Counted from the first letter of the stretch, positions 26,653 through 35,617 are shown. The stretch is 64,000 nt of DNA from Labilibaculum sp041595635 (GCF_041595635.1 NZ_JBFHJW010000003.1:1-64000), one strand, 5' to 3'. Numbers and translations: made by a program. The notes: generated by a model from the letters alone, not told the origin.

Positions 26653-26702
26653 AAAATAGATGAACCTAAAGTGCTTTTTTGTACTTTAGGTTTATCTATT
26701 TG
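26653..26702 (+). promoter_or_regulatory. Long hairpin between the small basic gene and rng
   Basis: Twenty-one bases starting AAATAGATGAACC at 26653-26674 pair with the matching arm ending ATCTATTT near 26701, with only two G-U pairs and a TTTTTT-rich loop. It may end the HU transcript, but its flank is not a strong T tract and it stands 42 bases before the RNase G start. A cis-acting control site is possible. Confidence 0.6.
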
Positions 26703-26743
26703 TAAGAACTGATTATCTTTACTGAAATTAAGAGAAAATAGTA

Positions 26744-28300
26744 GTGAGTAACGAGCTTGTAATTGATGTAACCCCTAATGAAATTGTAATTGCTTTACTA
26801 AGCAATAAGCAGCTAATTGAGTTAACCCGAGAGAAAAATAATCTTAAGTTTGCTGTTGGAGACATTTATCTGGGAAAAGTAAAAAAAATAATGCCAGGTT
26901 TAAATGCAGCATTTATTGATGTTGGCTATGAAAAAGATGCTTTTTTGCATTATTTAGATTTGGGCCATCAGTTTCGATCTCTTAATAAGTTCTTACAACA
27001 AGCTTTAGCACGAAATGGTCGTCACCTATCCATCTCTAAAATGAGATTGGAACAGGATATCGATAAGAATGGGAAAATGTCCGAAACTGTAAAATCAGGT
27101 CAGTACATACTCGTTCAAGTAGCTAAAGAACCTATTTCTACCAAAGGACCTAGATTGTGTTCCGAAATCTCCATTGCCGGAAGGAATTTAGTTTTAATGC
27201 CTTTTTCTGATAAAGTTTCCATTTCTCAAAAAATTAGTTCTGCTGAAGAAAAAATGCGTTTGAAGCAACTTCTTCAAAGTATTAAGCCTAAGAATTACGG
27301 TGTAATCGTTCGTACGGTTGCCGAGGGGAAAATGGTTGCTGCTCTCGATCAGGAATTAAGATCTCTTGTTGAAAAATGGGAGTCTAGTTTTGAACACATT
27401 AGAGATTTTACCCCTCCAAAGTTAGTTTTGGGTGAAATGGATCGAACTACGGCCATTTTGCGTGATATTCTTAATTCTTCTTTTGAGAACATTTACATCA
27501 ATGATGCTAATGCCGCAAAAGACATTAAAAATTACATTGCAAGCATAGCACCCGAAAAATCAAAAATTGTAAAACATATTTCGGGCGATGTACCTATTTT
27601 TGATCAGCTGGGTTTAGACAAACAAATAAAATCATCATTTGGAAAAACAGTATCCTTTAAAAATGGTGCCTATTTAATTATTGAACATACTGAAGCATTT
27701 CATGTTGTAGATGTAAATAGTGGGAATCGTTCTAAAGCTGGAAATGATCAGGAATCAAATGCTGTAGAGGTGAACTTAGCTGCTGCTGAGGAAATTGCTC
27801 GTCAACTTCGCCTGCGCGACATGGGGGGAATTATTGTGGTCGATTTTATTGATATGCATTCTGCTGAAAATCGCCATAAGGTTTTAGAAAAGATGAAAGA
27901 GGCCATGGGACTCGATCGTACAAAGCACAACATCTTGCCATTGAGTAAGTTTGGCTTGATGCAAATTACTCGTCAGCGTGTTCGTCCTGAAATGAAAGTT
28001 GACATCCAAGAAGCCTGTCCAACCTGTTTGGGTACAGGAAAAATTACTCCATCCATATTGTTAACCGATCAAATTGAGCAAGCTCTAAAAAGAGTAGTTG
28101 ATCAGCAGGATGAAAAAAATATTACTTTAAAAGTACATCCTTTTATTGCCGCCTACATCAACAAGGGAATATGGAAAACATTGCGTAGAACGTGGCAGTC
28201 GGAATATGGAATTAAACTTTCTGTTCGAGAAATTCCTTCCTATGATATGGTAATGTATAAATTCTTCGATAAAAATAATCAGGAAATAGAATTGAGTTAG
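26744..28300 (+). CDS. rng: Ribonuclease E/G family endoribonuclease
   Basis: 518 residues from a GTG start at 26744. N-terminal S1 domain (about 35-120, with VGDIYLGKVKKIMPGLNAAF), an RNase-H-like core, catalytic aspartates in FHVVDVNSGNRSK and GGIIVVDFIDMHS, and the zinc-link CPTCLGTGK that holds dimers. There is no C-terminal degradosome scaffold, so it is RNase G-like in architecture. It processes rRNA and mRNA ends. The upstream hairpin may contribute to regulation. Confidence 0.93.
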   Translation: MSNELVIDVTPNEIVIALLSNKQLIELTREKNNLKFAVGDIYLGKVKKIMPGLNAAFIDVGYEKDAFLHYLDLGHQFRSLNKFLQQALARNGRHLSISKMRLEQDIDKNGKMSETVKSGQYILVQVAKEPISTKGPRLCSEISIAGRNLVLMPFSDKVSISQKISSAEEKMRLKQLLQSIKPKNYGVIVRTVAEGKMVAALDQELRSLVEKWESSFEHIRDFTPPKLVLGEMDRTTAILRDILNSSFENIYINDANAAKDIKNYIASIAPEKSKIVKHISGDVPIFDQLGLDKQIKSSFGKTVSFKNGAYLIIEHTEAFHVVDVNSGNRSKAGNDQESNAVEVNLAAAEEIARQLRLRDMGGIIVVDFIDMHSAENRHKVLEKMKEAMGLDRTKHNILPLSKFGLMQITRQRVRPEMKVDIQEACPTCLGTGKITPSILLTDQIEQALKRVVDQQDEKNITLKVHPFIAAYINKGIWKTLRRTWQSEYGIKLSVREIPSYDMVMYKFFDKNNQEIELS

Positions 28301-28304
28301 TTGT

Positions 28305-28338
28305 GTTTCAACCCACTTAATTAGTGGCTTTTTGAAAC
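28305..28338 (+). terminator. Nested hairpin after rng
   Basis: GTTTCAA pairs with TTGAAAC, and inside it CCACT pairs with AGTGG. It starts four bases after the rng stop. The following sequence (TTTGTTATCATTTTG) is only moderately T-rich, so termination is probable but not certain. Confidence 0.5.
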
Positions 28339-28419
28339 TTTGTTATCATTTTGTTAAAGGCTTTGTTAAGGTGCATTATAATACTAATTTTAGGTGTTAA
28401 AGCAAATAAATTAAAGCAC

Positions 28420-30408
28420 ATGAAACAAAAATTTCTTTTTTTACTCCTACTAGTTTTCTTTAGTAGCCTATTTACTTTACAGGCACAAATACGAGAGACA
28501 GTATCTTGGGATTTCTCAACAGAACAACTTGATAATAATGAAATAAATTTGGTATTTACTGCCCAAATTGATAAAGAATGGCATCTTTATTCCCAGCACT
28601 TTCCTGATGGGGGACCCATCCGTTTTAGTGCAACTTTTACCCCATCGGATCAGTACCAATTGATTGGTGATTTGCAAGAAATTACCAAAGCTAGCACAGA
28701 ATATGATGACATTTTTGAGATGAACATTCAGTATTTTGTGCGAGAGGCAATTCTAAAACAAAAAGTAAAGTTACTTTCCGAAACTGCATTTTCTATTCAA
28801 GGTGAGATGGAATATCAAACTTGTCGTGAAGGTGAGTGTGTGATGTTTACCCCAGATTTTGAGTTTAAAGTAAATGCTTCTAATGCGGAATCAAGCCTTG
28901 ATTCTAGTAGTGAAGTGAAGGAAAAATTTAGCCCAATGAAGAATCCTCGTAAGGAATATTCATCTCTGTGGTCTTTATTCTTTATTTCATTCACATTTGG
29001 ATTGATTGCTTTGCTTACTCCATGCGTGTTTCCTATGATTCCTATGACGGTTTCTTTTTTTATGCACAGTTCTGAAAACAAACGGAAAGCCATTTTTAAT
29101 GCAGTGGTTTATGGGCTATCCATAATTGGTATCTATACTATTATTGGTACAATTGTGGCGGTAACCTTAGGACCAAGTTTTGCCAATTGGCTGAGTACAC
29201 ATTGGATTCCTAACATTCTTTTCTTTATTATCTTCCTGATTTTTGCTTTTTCTTTTTTCGGTATGTTTGAAATAACTATGCCTGGATGGATTGTGAATAA
29301 ATCAGTCTCTAAGGAAGATAAGGGAGGAATTGCAGGTTCGTTTTTTATGGCTTTTACCTTGGTTCTAGTTTCCTTCTCATGCACAGGGCCTATTGTTGGG
29401 TCAATTCTAGTGAAATCTGCTGGAGGTGAGGTTTTGGAACCTATTGTTGGTATGTTCGGATTCTCCCTGGCTTTTGCCTTACCATTTACTTTGTTTGCTA
29501 TTTTTCCTTCATGGTTAAATAACTTACCTAAATCGGGTGGTTGGTTAAATTCTGTAAAAGTAGTTTTAGGATTTTTAGAATTGGCTTTAGGGCTTAAATT
29601 CTTGAGTATTGCCGATCAAACTTATGGTTGGGGACTTTTGGATCGTGAGATCTATCTGGGAATTTGGATTGTGATTTTCACTTTATTGGGATTTTATTTG
29701 TTAGGAAAATTGAAGTTTAGTCATGATAGTGAAATTAAATTTATCTCGGTGCCCCGATTAATGCTTGCTATTGTTTCGTTTTCATTTGTTGTTTATATGA
29801 TTCCTGGTATGTTTGGAGCCCCATTAAAAGGGATTTCTGGTTACATGCCTCCTCAAACAACGCAAGATTTTGATATTGCAGCTATTGTAAGAGATCAGTC
29901 GGGAACATCAAGTAATATACGTGAAGCTGAATTATGTGAAACACCAAAGTATGCTGAAAAGCTCCACTTACCACATGGGTTAAGAGGATATTTCGATTTT
30001 GAGCAGGGACTTGCTTGTGCAAAAGAGCAGAACAAACCTATTTTTATCGATTTTACTGGTCATGGTTGCGTGAATTGTCGTGAGATGGAAGCGAATGTGT
30101 GGTCGGATCCGCGTGTACAGAAAATTTTACGAGAGGATTACGTAATTATTGCTTTGTATGTGGATGATAAACAGACTTTGCCAGAATCAGATTGGGTTAC
30201 CTCTACTTACGATGGAAAAGTGAAAAAAACCTTAGGTAAGAAGTATGCTGATTTCCAGATTACTCGTTTTGGTGTGAATGCCCAACCTTACTACGTTTTA
30301 ATGGATAATGAAGAGGAAAGTTTGGTAGAACCTAGAGCTTACGATTTAAATGCTGATAAATTTGTAGAGTTTCTCGAAAATGGGAAAAGGGAATTTCAAA
30401 ACAGATAG
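28420..30408 (+). CDS. dsbD: Thiol:disulfide interchange protein DsbD
   Basis: 662 residues from the ATG at 28420; the open frame starts 23 codons earlier but only the inner start gives a clean signal peptide (KFLFLLLLVFFSSLFTLQAQ). The periplasmic alpha domain has C135 and C140 (QTCREGECVMF), the membrane part has LLTPCVFPMIPM and SFSCTGPIVGS, and the C-terminal thioredoxin domain has C550-V-N-C553 (GHGCVNCREME). It passes reducing power from cytoplasmic thioredoxin to periplasmic proteins. All six expected cysteines are present. Confidence 0.93.
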   Translation: MKQKFLFLLLLVFFSSLFTLQAQIRETVSWDFSTEQLDNNEINLVFTAQIDKEWHLYSQHFPDGGPIRFSATFTPSDQYQLIGDLQEITKASTEYDDIFEMNIQYFVREAILKQKVKLLSETAFSIQGEMEYQTCREGECVMFTPDFEFKVNASNAESSLDSSSEVKEKFSPMKNPRKEYSSLWSLFFISFTFGLIALLTPCVFPMIPMTVSFFMHSSENKRKAIFNAVVYGLSIIGIYTIIGTIVAVTLGPSFANWLSTHWIPNILFFIIFLIFAFSFFGMFEITMPGWIVNKSVSKEDKGGIAGSFFMAFTLVLVSFSCTGPIVGSILVKSAGGEVLEPIVGMFGFSLAFALPFTLFAIFPSWLNNLPKSGGWLNSVKVVLGFLELALGLKFLSIADQTYGWGLLDREIYLGIWIVIFTLLGFYLLGKLKFSHDSEIKFISVPRLMLAIVSFSFVVYMIPGMFGAPLKGISGYMPPQTTQDFDIAAIVRDQSGTSSNIREAELCETPKYAEKLHLPHGLRGYFDFEQGLACAKEQNKPIFIDFTGHGCVNCREMEANVWSDPRVQKILREDYVIIALYVDDKQTLPESDWVTSTYDGKVKKTLGKKYADFQITRFGVNAQPYYVLMDNEEESLVEPRAYDLNADKFVEFLENGKREFQNR

Positions 30409-30432
30409 TATATACTTTAGTTAAGAAAATGG

Positions 30433-30463
30433 GTCGGAATGAAATATCGTTCCGACTTTTTTT
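30433..30463 (+). terminator. Intrinsic terminator after dsbD
   Basis: GTCGGAA and TTCCGAC pair across about ten bases, followed by seven T. Confidence 0.88.
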
Positions 30464-30611
30464 ATGCCCGATTTTTTAGGTGTAGGTCTTCTTGTATTTA
30501 TAATCATTAAAGAGAGTTTTATGTGATTTGAATTGAAATAATTCCTATTTTGAAGGTTTGTCTTTTGAAAAAAGAGAAGCCGCATTAATCTGTAAAATTT
30601 AAATTAAACGT

Positions 30612-32003
30612 ATGAAGAAATACGATGTGATTATTGTTGGAGCCGGTCCTGCTGGTATCTTTTGTGCCTACGAATTGGTCAAAAATCGTGAGGATTTAAC
30701 AATTTTAATCCTTGAAAAAGGGAGAGGAATGGACAAACGAAATTGTCCTAAACACACCAATGGTGGAAAATGTGTGCATTGTAAACCTTGCAGTATTACT
30801 ACTGGATGGGCTGGTGCAGGCGCTTTTTCAGATGGAAAACTTTCTCTCTCCCCTGAGGTAGGAGGTACTTTGCCCGATTATTTGGGAATGGAGGAGACCA
30901 TCAGTTTAATAAAATATACCGATGAGGTTTATTTAGATTTTGGTGCGGCTTCCGATATTCATGGAGAGTCGCTTAGTATGGAAATGCAGGCTATTCGAAA
31001 AAAAGCAATCGAAGCGAATTTAAAATTAGTGCATTGTCCGGTCCGCCATTTAGGTACCGAAAAAGCTCAGGAATTGTATCGAAAACTATATGATTTTGTA
31101 ACGGATAAAGGGGTAGAGGTGCATTTTAATTGTGCTGTTGAAAATCTCATTTTAGAGGGTGATCAGATAAAGGGAGTAAAAAACGGAAAAGGGGATTATT
31201 TTGCTGATAAAGTAATGGTCTCAGTGGGACGCGATGGTGCCGATTGGTTGATGAAAGAGTGCAGTAAAGAGAGTATTTTGACCGAAGTTGGAGTGGTTGA
31301 TATTGGAGTTCGCTTGGAGTGCAGAAATGAAGTGATGAAAGAAATTAATGATAATTTTTATGAGGCGAAATTGATTCACTATACTCATACTTTCGATGAT
31401 AAGGTAAGAACTTTTTGTTCAAACCCAGGAGGTTTTGTATCCTCGGAATATTACGACGATAATTTAGCCGTGGTAAATGGACATTGCTTTAAGGATCTGA
31501 AAAGCGACAATACCAATTTTGCTTTGCTAGTTTCACAGAAGTTTACCGAACCGTTTAAAGCTCCTATTGAGTACGGAAAGCATATAGCTCGCTTGGCCAA
31601 TATGCTGACTAATAATCAAATTTTGGTACAACGATTTGGTGATTTAATTCGAGGTCGTAGAACCACTTCAAACCGACTGTATCGAAATAATATAATTCCT
31701 ACTTTAAAGGATGCAGTTCCTGGGGATTTAAGTCTTGTTTTGCCGCATCGCATCTTGAAAGATATTGAAGAAATGATATTGGCATTAGATAAGGTAACAC
31801 CTGGTTTGGCTTCCGATGAAACTTTATTGTATGGTGTTGAAGTAAAGTTTTATAGCAATATCACGAAAGTGGATAATACGTTTCAGTCAACATCGGTTAA
31901 GAACTTGTATCTGGGTGGAGATGGAGCAGGAATTACCAGAGGATTAATGCAAGCTTCGGTAAATGGAGTTGTAATTGCCCGAGAAATGTTGAAAAAAATG
32001 TAA
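30612..32003 (+). CDS. FAD-dependent oxidoreductase (COG2509 type)
   Basis: 463 residues. Rossmann FAD-binding start YDVIIVGAGPAGIFCAYEL; a Cys-rich stretch at about 45-65 (KRNCPKHTNGGKCVHCKPCS) followed by TTGWAGAGAFSDGKLS; late FAD motif NLYLGGDGAGITRGLMQA. This pattern fits the uncharacterised FAD dehydrogenase family COG2509. The cysteines could bind metal or a cluster, or be redox active. The substrate is unknown. It stands alone. Confidence 0.8.
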   Translation: MKKYDVIIVGAGPAGIFCAYELVKNREDLTILILEKGRGMDKRNCPKHTNGGKCVHCKPCSITTGWAGAGAFSDGKLSLSPEVGGTLPDYLGMEETISLIKYTDEVYLDFGAASDIHGESLSMEMQAIRKKAIEANLKLVHCPVRHLGTEKAQELYRKLYDFVTDKGVEVHFNCAVENLILEGDQIKGVKNGKGDYFADKVMVSVGRDGADWLMKECSKESILTEVGVVDIGVRLECRNEVMKEINDNFYEAKLIHYTHTFDDKVRTFCSNPGGFVSSEYYDDNLAVVNGHCFKDLKSDNTNFALLVSQKFTEPFKAPIEYGKHIARLANMLTNNQILVQRFGDLIRGRRTTSNRLYRNNIIPTLKDAVPGDLSLVLPHRILKDIEEMILALDKVTPGLASDETLLYGVEVKFYSNITKVDNTFQSTSVKNLYLGGDGAGITRGLMQASVNGVVIAREMLKKM

Positions 32004-32052
32004 AAGGAATATGGTTGTGGGTGTTAGGTTGAGTTTTTGTGGTGATAATGAA

Positions 32053-33138
32053 TTACGAATTGGGAAGGTAAAAACTAAAAGTGCTTCCTTTATTCGGGCT
32101 ACTCTCTACTTGCACCCGGCCGTCAAGCTTTTGAACAATACGTTGCACAATAGATAATCCTATACCATGACCTTGAATGTGAGTTTGGCTCAGTTTCTGC
32201 GGCTCGGTAAAAACAAGTTTACATTGCTCTTCATTTAAGCCCAAGCCATTGTCTTTTACCCAAAATTTACTGTAGCCATTTTCTGTTTTCGAACTGCCAA
32301 TTTCGATTTTAGGAGGAGTTCCTCCGTACTTAATTGCATTTTGTATGTAATTGTACCAAACCTCTTCAATCCAAGGACCATAACCAAGGGAAGTTTCAAA
32401 CTGTTTAGCAACGTATATTTTTGAATCTGCTTTTTCTGAATCGGAAATGCGACTAAGGGCTTCTTTTATAATATTTTCCATAGCTAATGGTGTTTTTTTT
32501 ACCTCTTCTTTTTTAAGAGTCGAGAATAAAAGTATTTCCTGAATAATTTGGTTCATTTTATAAGCACTGGAAACGGTCATTTCAAGAAAAGAATTTTTCT
32601 TTTCATTGCTTAAATCTGGCTTCTTCAGAAGCAGTTGGCTAAAGCCAATAACGCTATTTAGCTGAGAATGGAGTTCGTGAGCGATAGTATGGGCAAAAGC
32701 ATCTAGTTCTATATTTCTGCTTTTAAGTTCGTTTTCGGCTTTAACACGTGCGGAAATATCCGTAATAAATGCCAGTCCAATAGGTTCGTTTTCGGCCTTA
32801 AAAAAACTTAAGCTAATTTCGAGAGGTACTTGAGAGCCATCCTTTTTTATTCCTGAGACTGTAGAATTAGTGTGACCCATTGATCGTACTTTTGGAGCCG
32901 AAAAATAATCTTGTAAATGCTTTTTATGATTTTGTTTATACTTATTGGGAAGTAATACGTCAATGCATTGTCCAATCAGTTCTTTTTCAGGATAGCCAAA
33001 CAGCTCGTTGGTTGCATGATTAACCATTAAAATAGTGCCTTTTTGATTGATGAAAACAATACCTTCAGCCATGGATTCTATTAGTAAAGGCACCGAAATC
33101 TTATGTCTTAAAATATCAGTAAAATCCATCATACGCAA
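32053..33138 (-). CDS. PAS-domain sensor histidine kinase
   Basis: 361 residues, no membrane helices. A PAS domain spans about 13-135 (MAEGIVFINQKGTILMVNHA, ISLSFFKAENEPIGLAFITD), dimerisation helices with phosphoacceptor H154 (FAHTIAHELHSQLNSVIG), and a HATPase_c domain to the end (N box WYNYIQNAIKYGG, G1 VKDNGLGLN, G2 GHGIGLSIVQR). Cytosolic location suggests an internal signal. No response regulator is adjacent, so its partner is unknown; the single-domain regulator at 6.3-6.8 kb is one candidate. Confidence 0.9.
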   Translation of the reverse strand: MRMMDFTDILRHKISVPLLIESMAEGIVFINQKGTILMVNHATNELFGYPEKELIGQCIDVLLPNKYKQNHKKHLQDYFSAPKVRSMGHTNSTVSGIKKDGSQVPLEISLSFFKAENEPIGLAFITDISARVKAENELKSRNIELDAFAHTIAHELHSQLNSVIGFSQLLLKKPDLSNEKKNSFLEMTVSSAYKMNQIIQEILLFSTLKKEEVKKTPLAMENIIKEALSRISDSEKADSKIYVAKQFETSLGYGPWIEEVWYNYIQNAIKYGGTPPKIEIGSSKTENGYSKFWVKDNGLGLNEEQCKLVFTEPQKLSQTHIQGHGIGLSIVQRIVQKLDGRVQVESSPNKGSTFSFYLPNS

Positions 33139-33425
33139 AGTGTAAAATAAAATTCAATAGAGAATAACTTCTTGCTGTTTATTCCATTGGGTTGATAGTA
33201 TCTCTCTAAATTATTCAATAAACACGTGTAAACAAATTTTTTAATGTAAAAAAATGCTTTCGCTAGCTTCGTAAGCTAATTGTATTTGTTGTGATGATTT
33301 ATCTTTTAATGAGAGGGGAAAATAAATGATAAATTGAGGAAGTATTTGGAAGAAGGGGTGTAATTTTGAGAATTGGATGACGGAGAGTGAGAGTGCCAAG
33401 AGATATTAAATTAACGAGTTTATTT

Positions 33426-33716
33426 CTAATCGTTTTTAAGAAATTCACTACATATAAGTTGAAATTCCCGTCCCTCGTCATAATTTACAGATTTAAAGAA
33501 ACTACAATTAATGCAGTTAAGTAGTTTGTCTTCTATATCACCTTGAACTTTGTCATTACATAAGGTATTGGAAACAGTCCAGCAATATCGCCCAGAATTT
33601 GTACCTCCATTAATTCCAGAAGTTAGCTGCTTGGTACTTGCAGGACAAACACCTAGTTCTTTCGTGTTGATTCCTCCAGCTTCCCGACCGCAAGAATAAT
33701 ATTCCCAACAATTCAT
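33426..33716 (-). CDS. Two-CW domain protein (small, cysteine-rich)
   Basis: 96 residues from MNCWEYYSCGREAGG; ATGs at 33725 and 33812 also read in frame, but upstream residues are not conserved-looking. It carries two Cys-Trp units, NCWEYYSCGREAGGINTKEL and GRYCWTVSNTLC, then LLNCINCSFFKSV: the 'two-CW' pattern of small domains found with chemotaxis and signalling proteins. Cysteines are paired as for metal or cluster binding. It lies near the PAS kinase on the same strand but is not tightly linked to it. Confidence 0.75.
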   Translation of the reverse strand: MNCWEYYSCGREAGGINTKELGVCPASTKQLTSGINGGTNSGRYCWTVSNTLCNDKVQGDIEDKLLNCINCSFFKSVNYDEGREFQLICSEFLKND

Positions 33717-33921
33717 TTTTCCCATACTTTTATAATTTTTTATAAAAGTAGAATTTAAAGTATTAAAAATCAATTTTTTTTTGTTGATCGTACTTTTGTT
33801 ACGGTAAACCAAACATGTTTAGTGATGAGTAGCTTATTTGGTCTTGCAATAGACTGATTATTAATTGGTAATGTGGATTTTGTGCTTGATTTGTCTTAAA
33901 AAATTATATAGATAAGCGTTG

Positions 33922-34329
33922 TTATTGATTACCTGTAAAGAACTTTTTAAGGATTGTTTTTGCATCATTCAGCTCTGCATATTCAAAACATTGTAAGTCG
34001 GAACAACCACGAATCATGGCTGAAGTTGTTTTGCCATTTATACTTCTATACAAGCAAATTATGGGCTTTTTTAAGTGAATTGCTCGTCCAATTTCGTAGC
34101 CTACGCCAAGCGAAGGCACAGTAACTTCAGCAATCACGATATCCGATTCTCTTACCCATTTCATATCTCTATCGTGTATTTCCTGATCGCTGCTGTTTGT
34201 ATCAATCTTTTTAGAACCGATGTGTTCTGTGAGTACTGTACCATATTGCTTTAAAGCTTTAATTAATTCATGGTACAAATCGGTGTCTTGTTGTCCTCCT
34301 CTGATGGAACCTGAAAAATATATTTTCAT
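33922..34329 (-). CDS. DNPH1/Rcl-like 2'-deoxynucleoside 5'-phosphate N-hydrolase
   Basis: 135 residues. Nucleoside 2-deoxyribosyltransferase fold. The motifs SGSIRGGQQDTDLYHELIKA, GTVLTEHIG, IHDRDMKWV, IAEVTVPSLGVGYEIGRA and SAMIRG closely follow mammalian DNPH1 (Rcl), which cleaves the glycosidic bond of 5'-phosphorylated deoxynucleosides (and hydroxymethyl-dUMP). E79 in GVGYE is the expected catalytic glutamate. The role here is probably nucleotide pool cleaning. It could also be a general deoxyribosyltransferase relative. Confidence 0.8.
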   Translation of the reverse strand: MKIYFSGSIRGGQQDTDLYHELIKALKQYGTVLTEHIGSKKIDTNSSDQEIHDRDMKWVRESDIVIAEVTVPSLGVGYEIGRAIHLKKPIICLYRSINGKTTSAMIRGCSDLQCFEYAELNDAKTILKKFFTGNQ

Positions 34330-34356
34330 TTTGTAGCTAATTTTCTAGAATATCAA

Positions 34357-34926
34357 TTAGTTGAATTGTTGCTGAACTTTTTCAGGTATCAGTTTTTTAA
34401 GACCTTTTGCCTTCGGAGAATCAACATCGATATATTTCCAGTCGTCGGAATTTTTATGGCTTATCGCCAGCATCGAACGATGTGCATGTATCGTAAAAGA
34501 GTTATTTTCTTCCTTATATGTTACGTTTTCTTTACCAAACTCATTCTCGAATTGGCTTTGCAGTAACAAACTTCCTTGCGACATAAGCCCAGATAGCTTA
34601 ATGTTGATGATTCCATAGTATTGAATTTTACAGTATTTTTCGCTTCCATTCACAACTACTTCCGATACATTGTCGATGGATTTAAAGTCGGTTGTCATGT
34701 TTACCCCTATTTTATCCATTTGTTCGAGTCCCTGAACCATATTTTCTTTGCTCATCATCTCGAACATTGGTGGATACATCATTTGAGTGAGAGTATTCCA
34801 TTCCTTGTTGTTAAAGGCACTTGTATAATTAATTAAATCTTTTTTGAAGTGTTCTTGTAGTTGTTTTTGAGCAAAGCTTGAAGTTACTATAAAGCTAAGA
34901 ATCAGAAATAAAGTAATTCTTTTCAT
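34357..34926 (-). CDS. Exported protein of unknown function
   Basis: 189 residues with a signal peptide (1-19, ending SSFAQ). The mature part starts with helix (LQEHFKKDLINYTSAFNNKE) and then beta-rich sequence ending LKKLIPEKVQQQFN. The pattern, with a helix followed by repeated strands (VVVNGSEKYCKIQYYGIINI), suggests a small NTF2-like or Lipocalin-like beta fold, but I do not recognise the family. It starts just upstream of the DNPH1-like gene (27 bases apart), and the two could be co-transcribed. Confidence 0.65.
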   Translation of the reverse strand: MKRITLFLILSFIVTSSFAQKQLQEHFKKDLINYTSAFNNKEWNTLTQMMYPPMFEMMSKENMVQGLEQMDKIGVNMTTDFKSIDNVSEVVVNGSEKYCKIQYYGIINIKLSGLMSQGSLLLQSQFENEFGKENVTYKEENNSFTIHAHRSMLAISHKNSDDWKYIDVDSPKAKGLKKLIPEKVQQQFN

Positions 34927-34997
34927 ATCCTTTGTTTTAAATTCCGAGGAAGATAATAAAAAGGATCCGATCTCAGGATTAAAAAATGTTAAAGTAA

Positions 34998-35099
34998 TTA
35001 TTCATTCAGACTACTTATGCTTCTGATTTTTATGAGAAGATGGGCTATAAGGTATGGGTTGATTGTAGTATGCAAAAGGTATTTCTAGGTAGAAATGAA
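34998..35099 (+). pseudogene. Possible GNAT acetyltransferase C-terminal relic
   Basis: The plus strand reads QTTYASDFYEKMGYKVW, which resembles the acceptor-loop and last-strand segment (A-x-x-FYEKMGYK-V) of GNAT N-acetyltransferases. A stop codon sits just before it (34995-34997), no start or core domain is visible, and the frame continues past it into non-protein-like sequence antisense to DUF1847. It may be the remnant of a lost gene. Confidence 0.4.
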
Positions 35100-35149
35100 A
35101 TTTCTATTATTTTACTTCTTTTTCAATTTACGTTCCTAATAATAATCTT

Positions 35150-35617
35150 CTATAACATAGCTTCAATATCCGAAATGGCTTTAGAGGGATTGTTGTTGTT
35201 TGTAAAATCTTTATCGAACAGATTGGTGACTAAAGCTTCCGATTTTTTCGAAAAAATCATATCATGACCAACACATAAGCCCATTGAAATATTTAAATCT
35301 GTGTTTTTATGGTTTAAATAATCGGCTTGTCCTGCAGGGTTACACATGATTCGCTTGCTTTCTCCACCTAGAATATTTTTTTTGGGAAGGCGTCCGTACT
35401 TGCAATCTATAGTGTAAACATCGAAATATTTAGAAAAATATTGTTCTAGCAATTGAGCTTCGTATGAGAAAGTTATGCAGTGAGCAATTCCGATTCGTTC
35501 AAAATTAGCTCCTCTGGCAAAATTCATAATTTCTTCAATTCGGTTCGATCGCATGCTTGTATAATCGTCGTTTACTTGCATTATCTTGCGAAATTCGGCA
35601 GTATATAATTCGCTCAT
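35150..35617 (-). CDS. DUF1847 domain protein
   Basis: 155 residues. Matches the DUF1847 core: RSNRIEEIMNFARGANFERI, GIAHCITFSYEAQLLEQYF, CNPAGQADYLNHKNTDLNIS and MGLCVGHDMIFSKKSEALVT. Members carry several conserved Cys and His residues and are often metal-binding, but the cysteine-rich N-terminus usual in the family is missing here. No function is known. It has its own promoter with a palindrome between the boxes, suggesting tight control. Confidence 0.75.
   Translation of the reverse strand: MSELYTAEFRKIMQVNDDYTSMRSNRIEEIMNFARGANFERIGIAHCITFSYEAQLLEQYFSKYFDVYTIDCKYGRLPKKNILGGESKRIMCNPAGQADYLNHKNTDLNISMGLCVGHDMIFSKKSEALVTNLFDKDFTNNNNPSKAISDIEAML

Noticed and set aside
28351..28419. Longer start of dsbD
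   Set aside because: It places a second hydrophobic stretch ahead of a perfect signal peptide; the ATG at 28420 is the better start.
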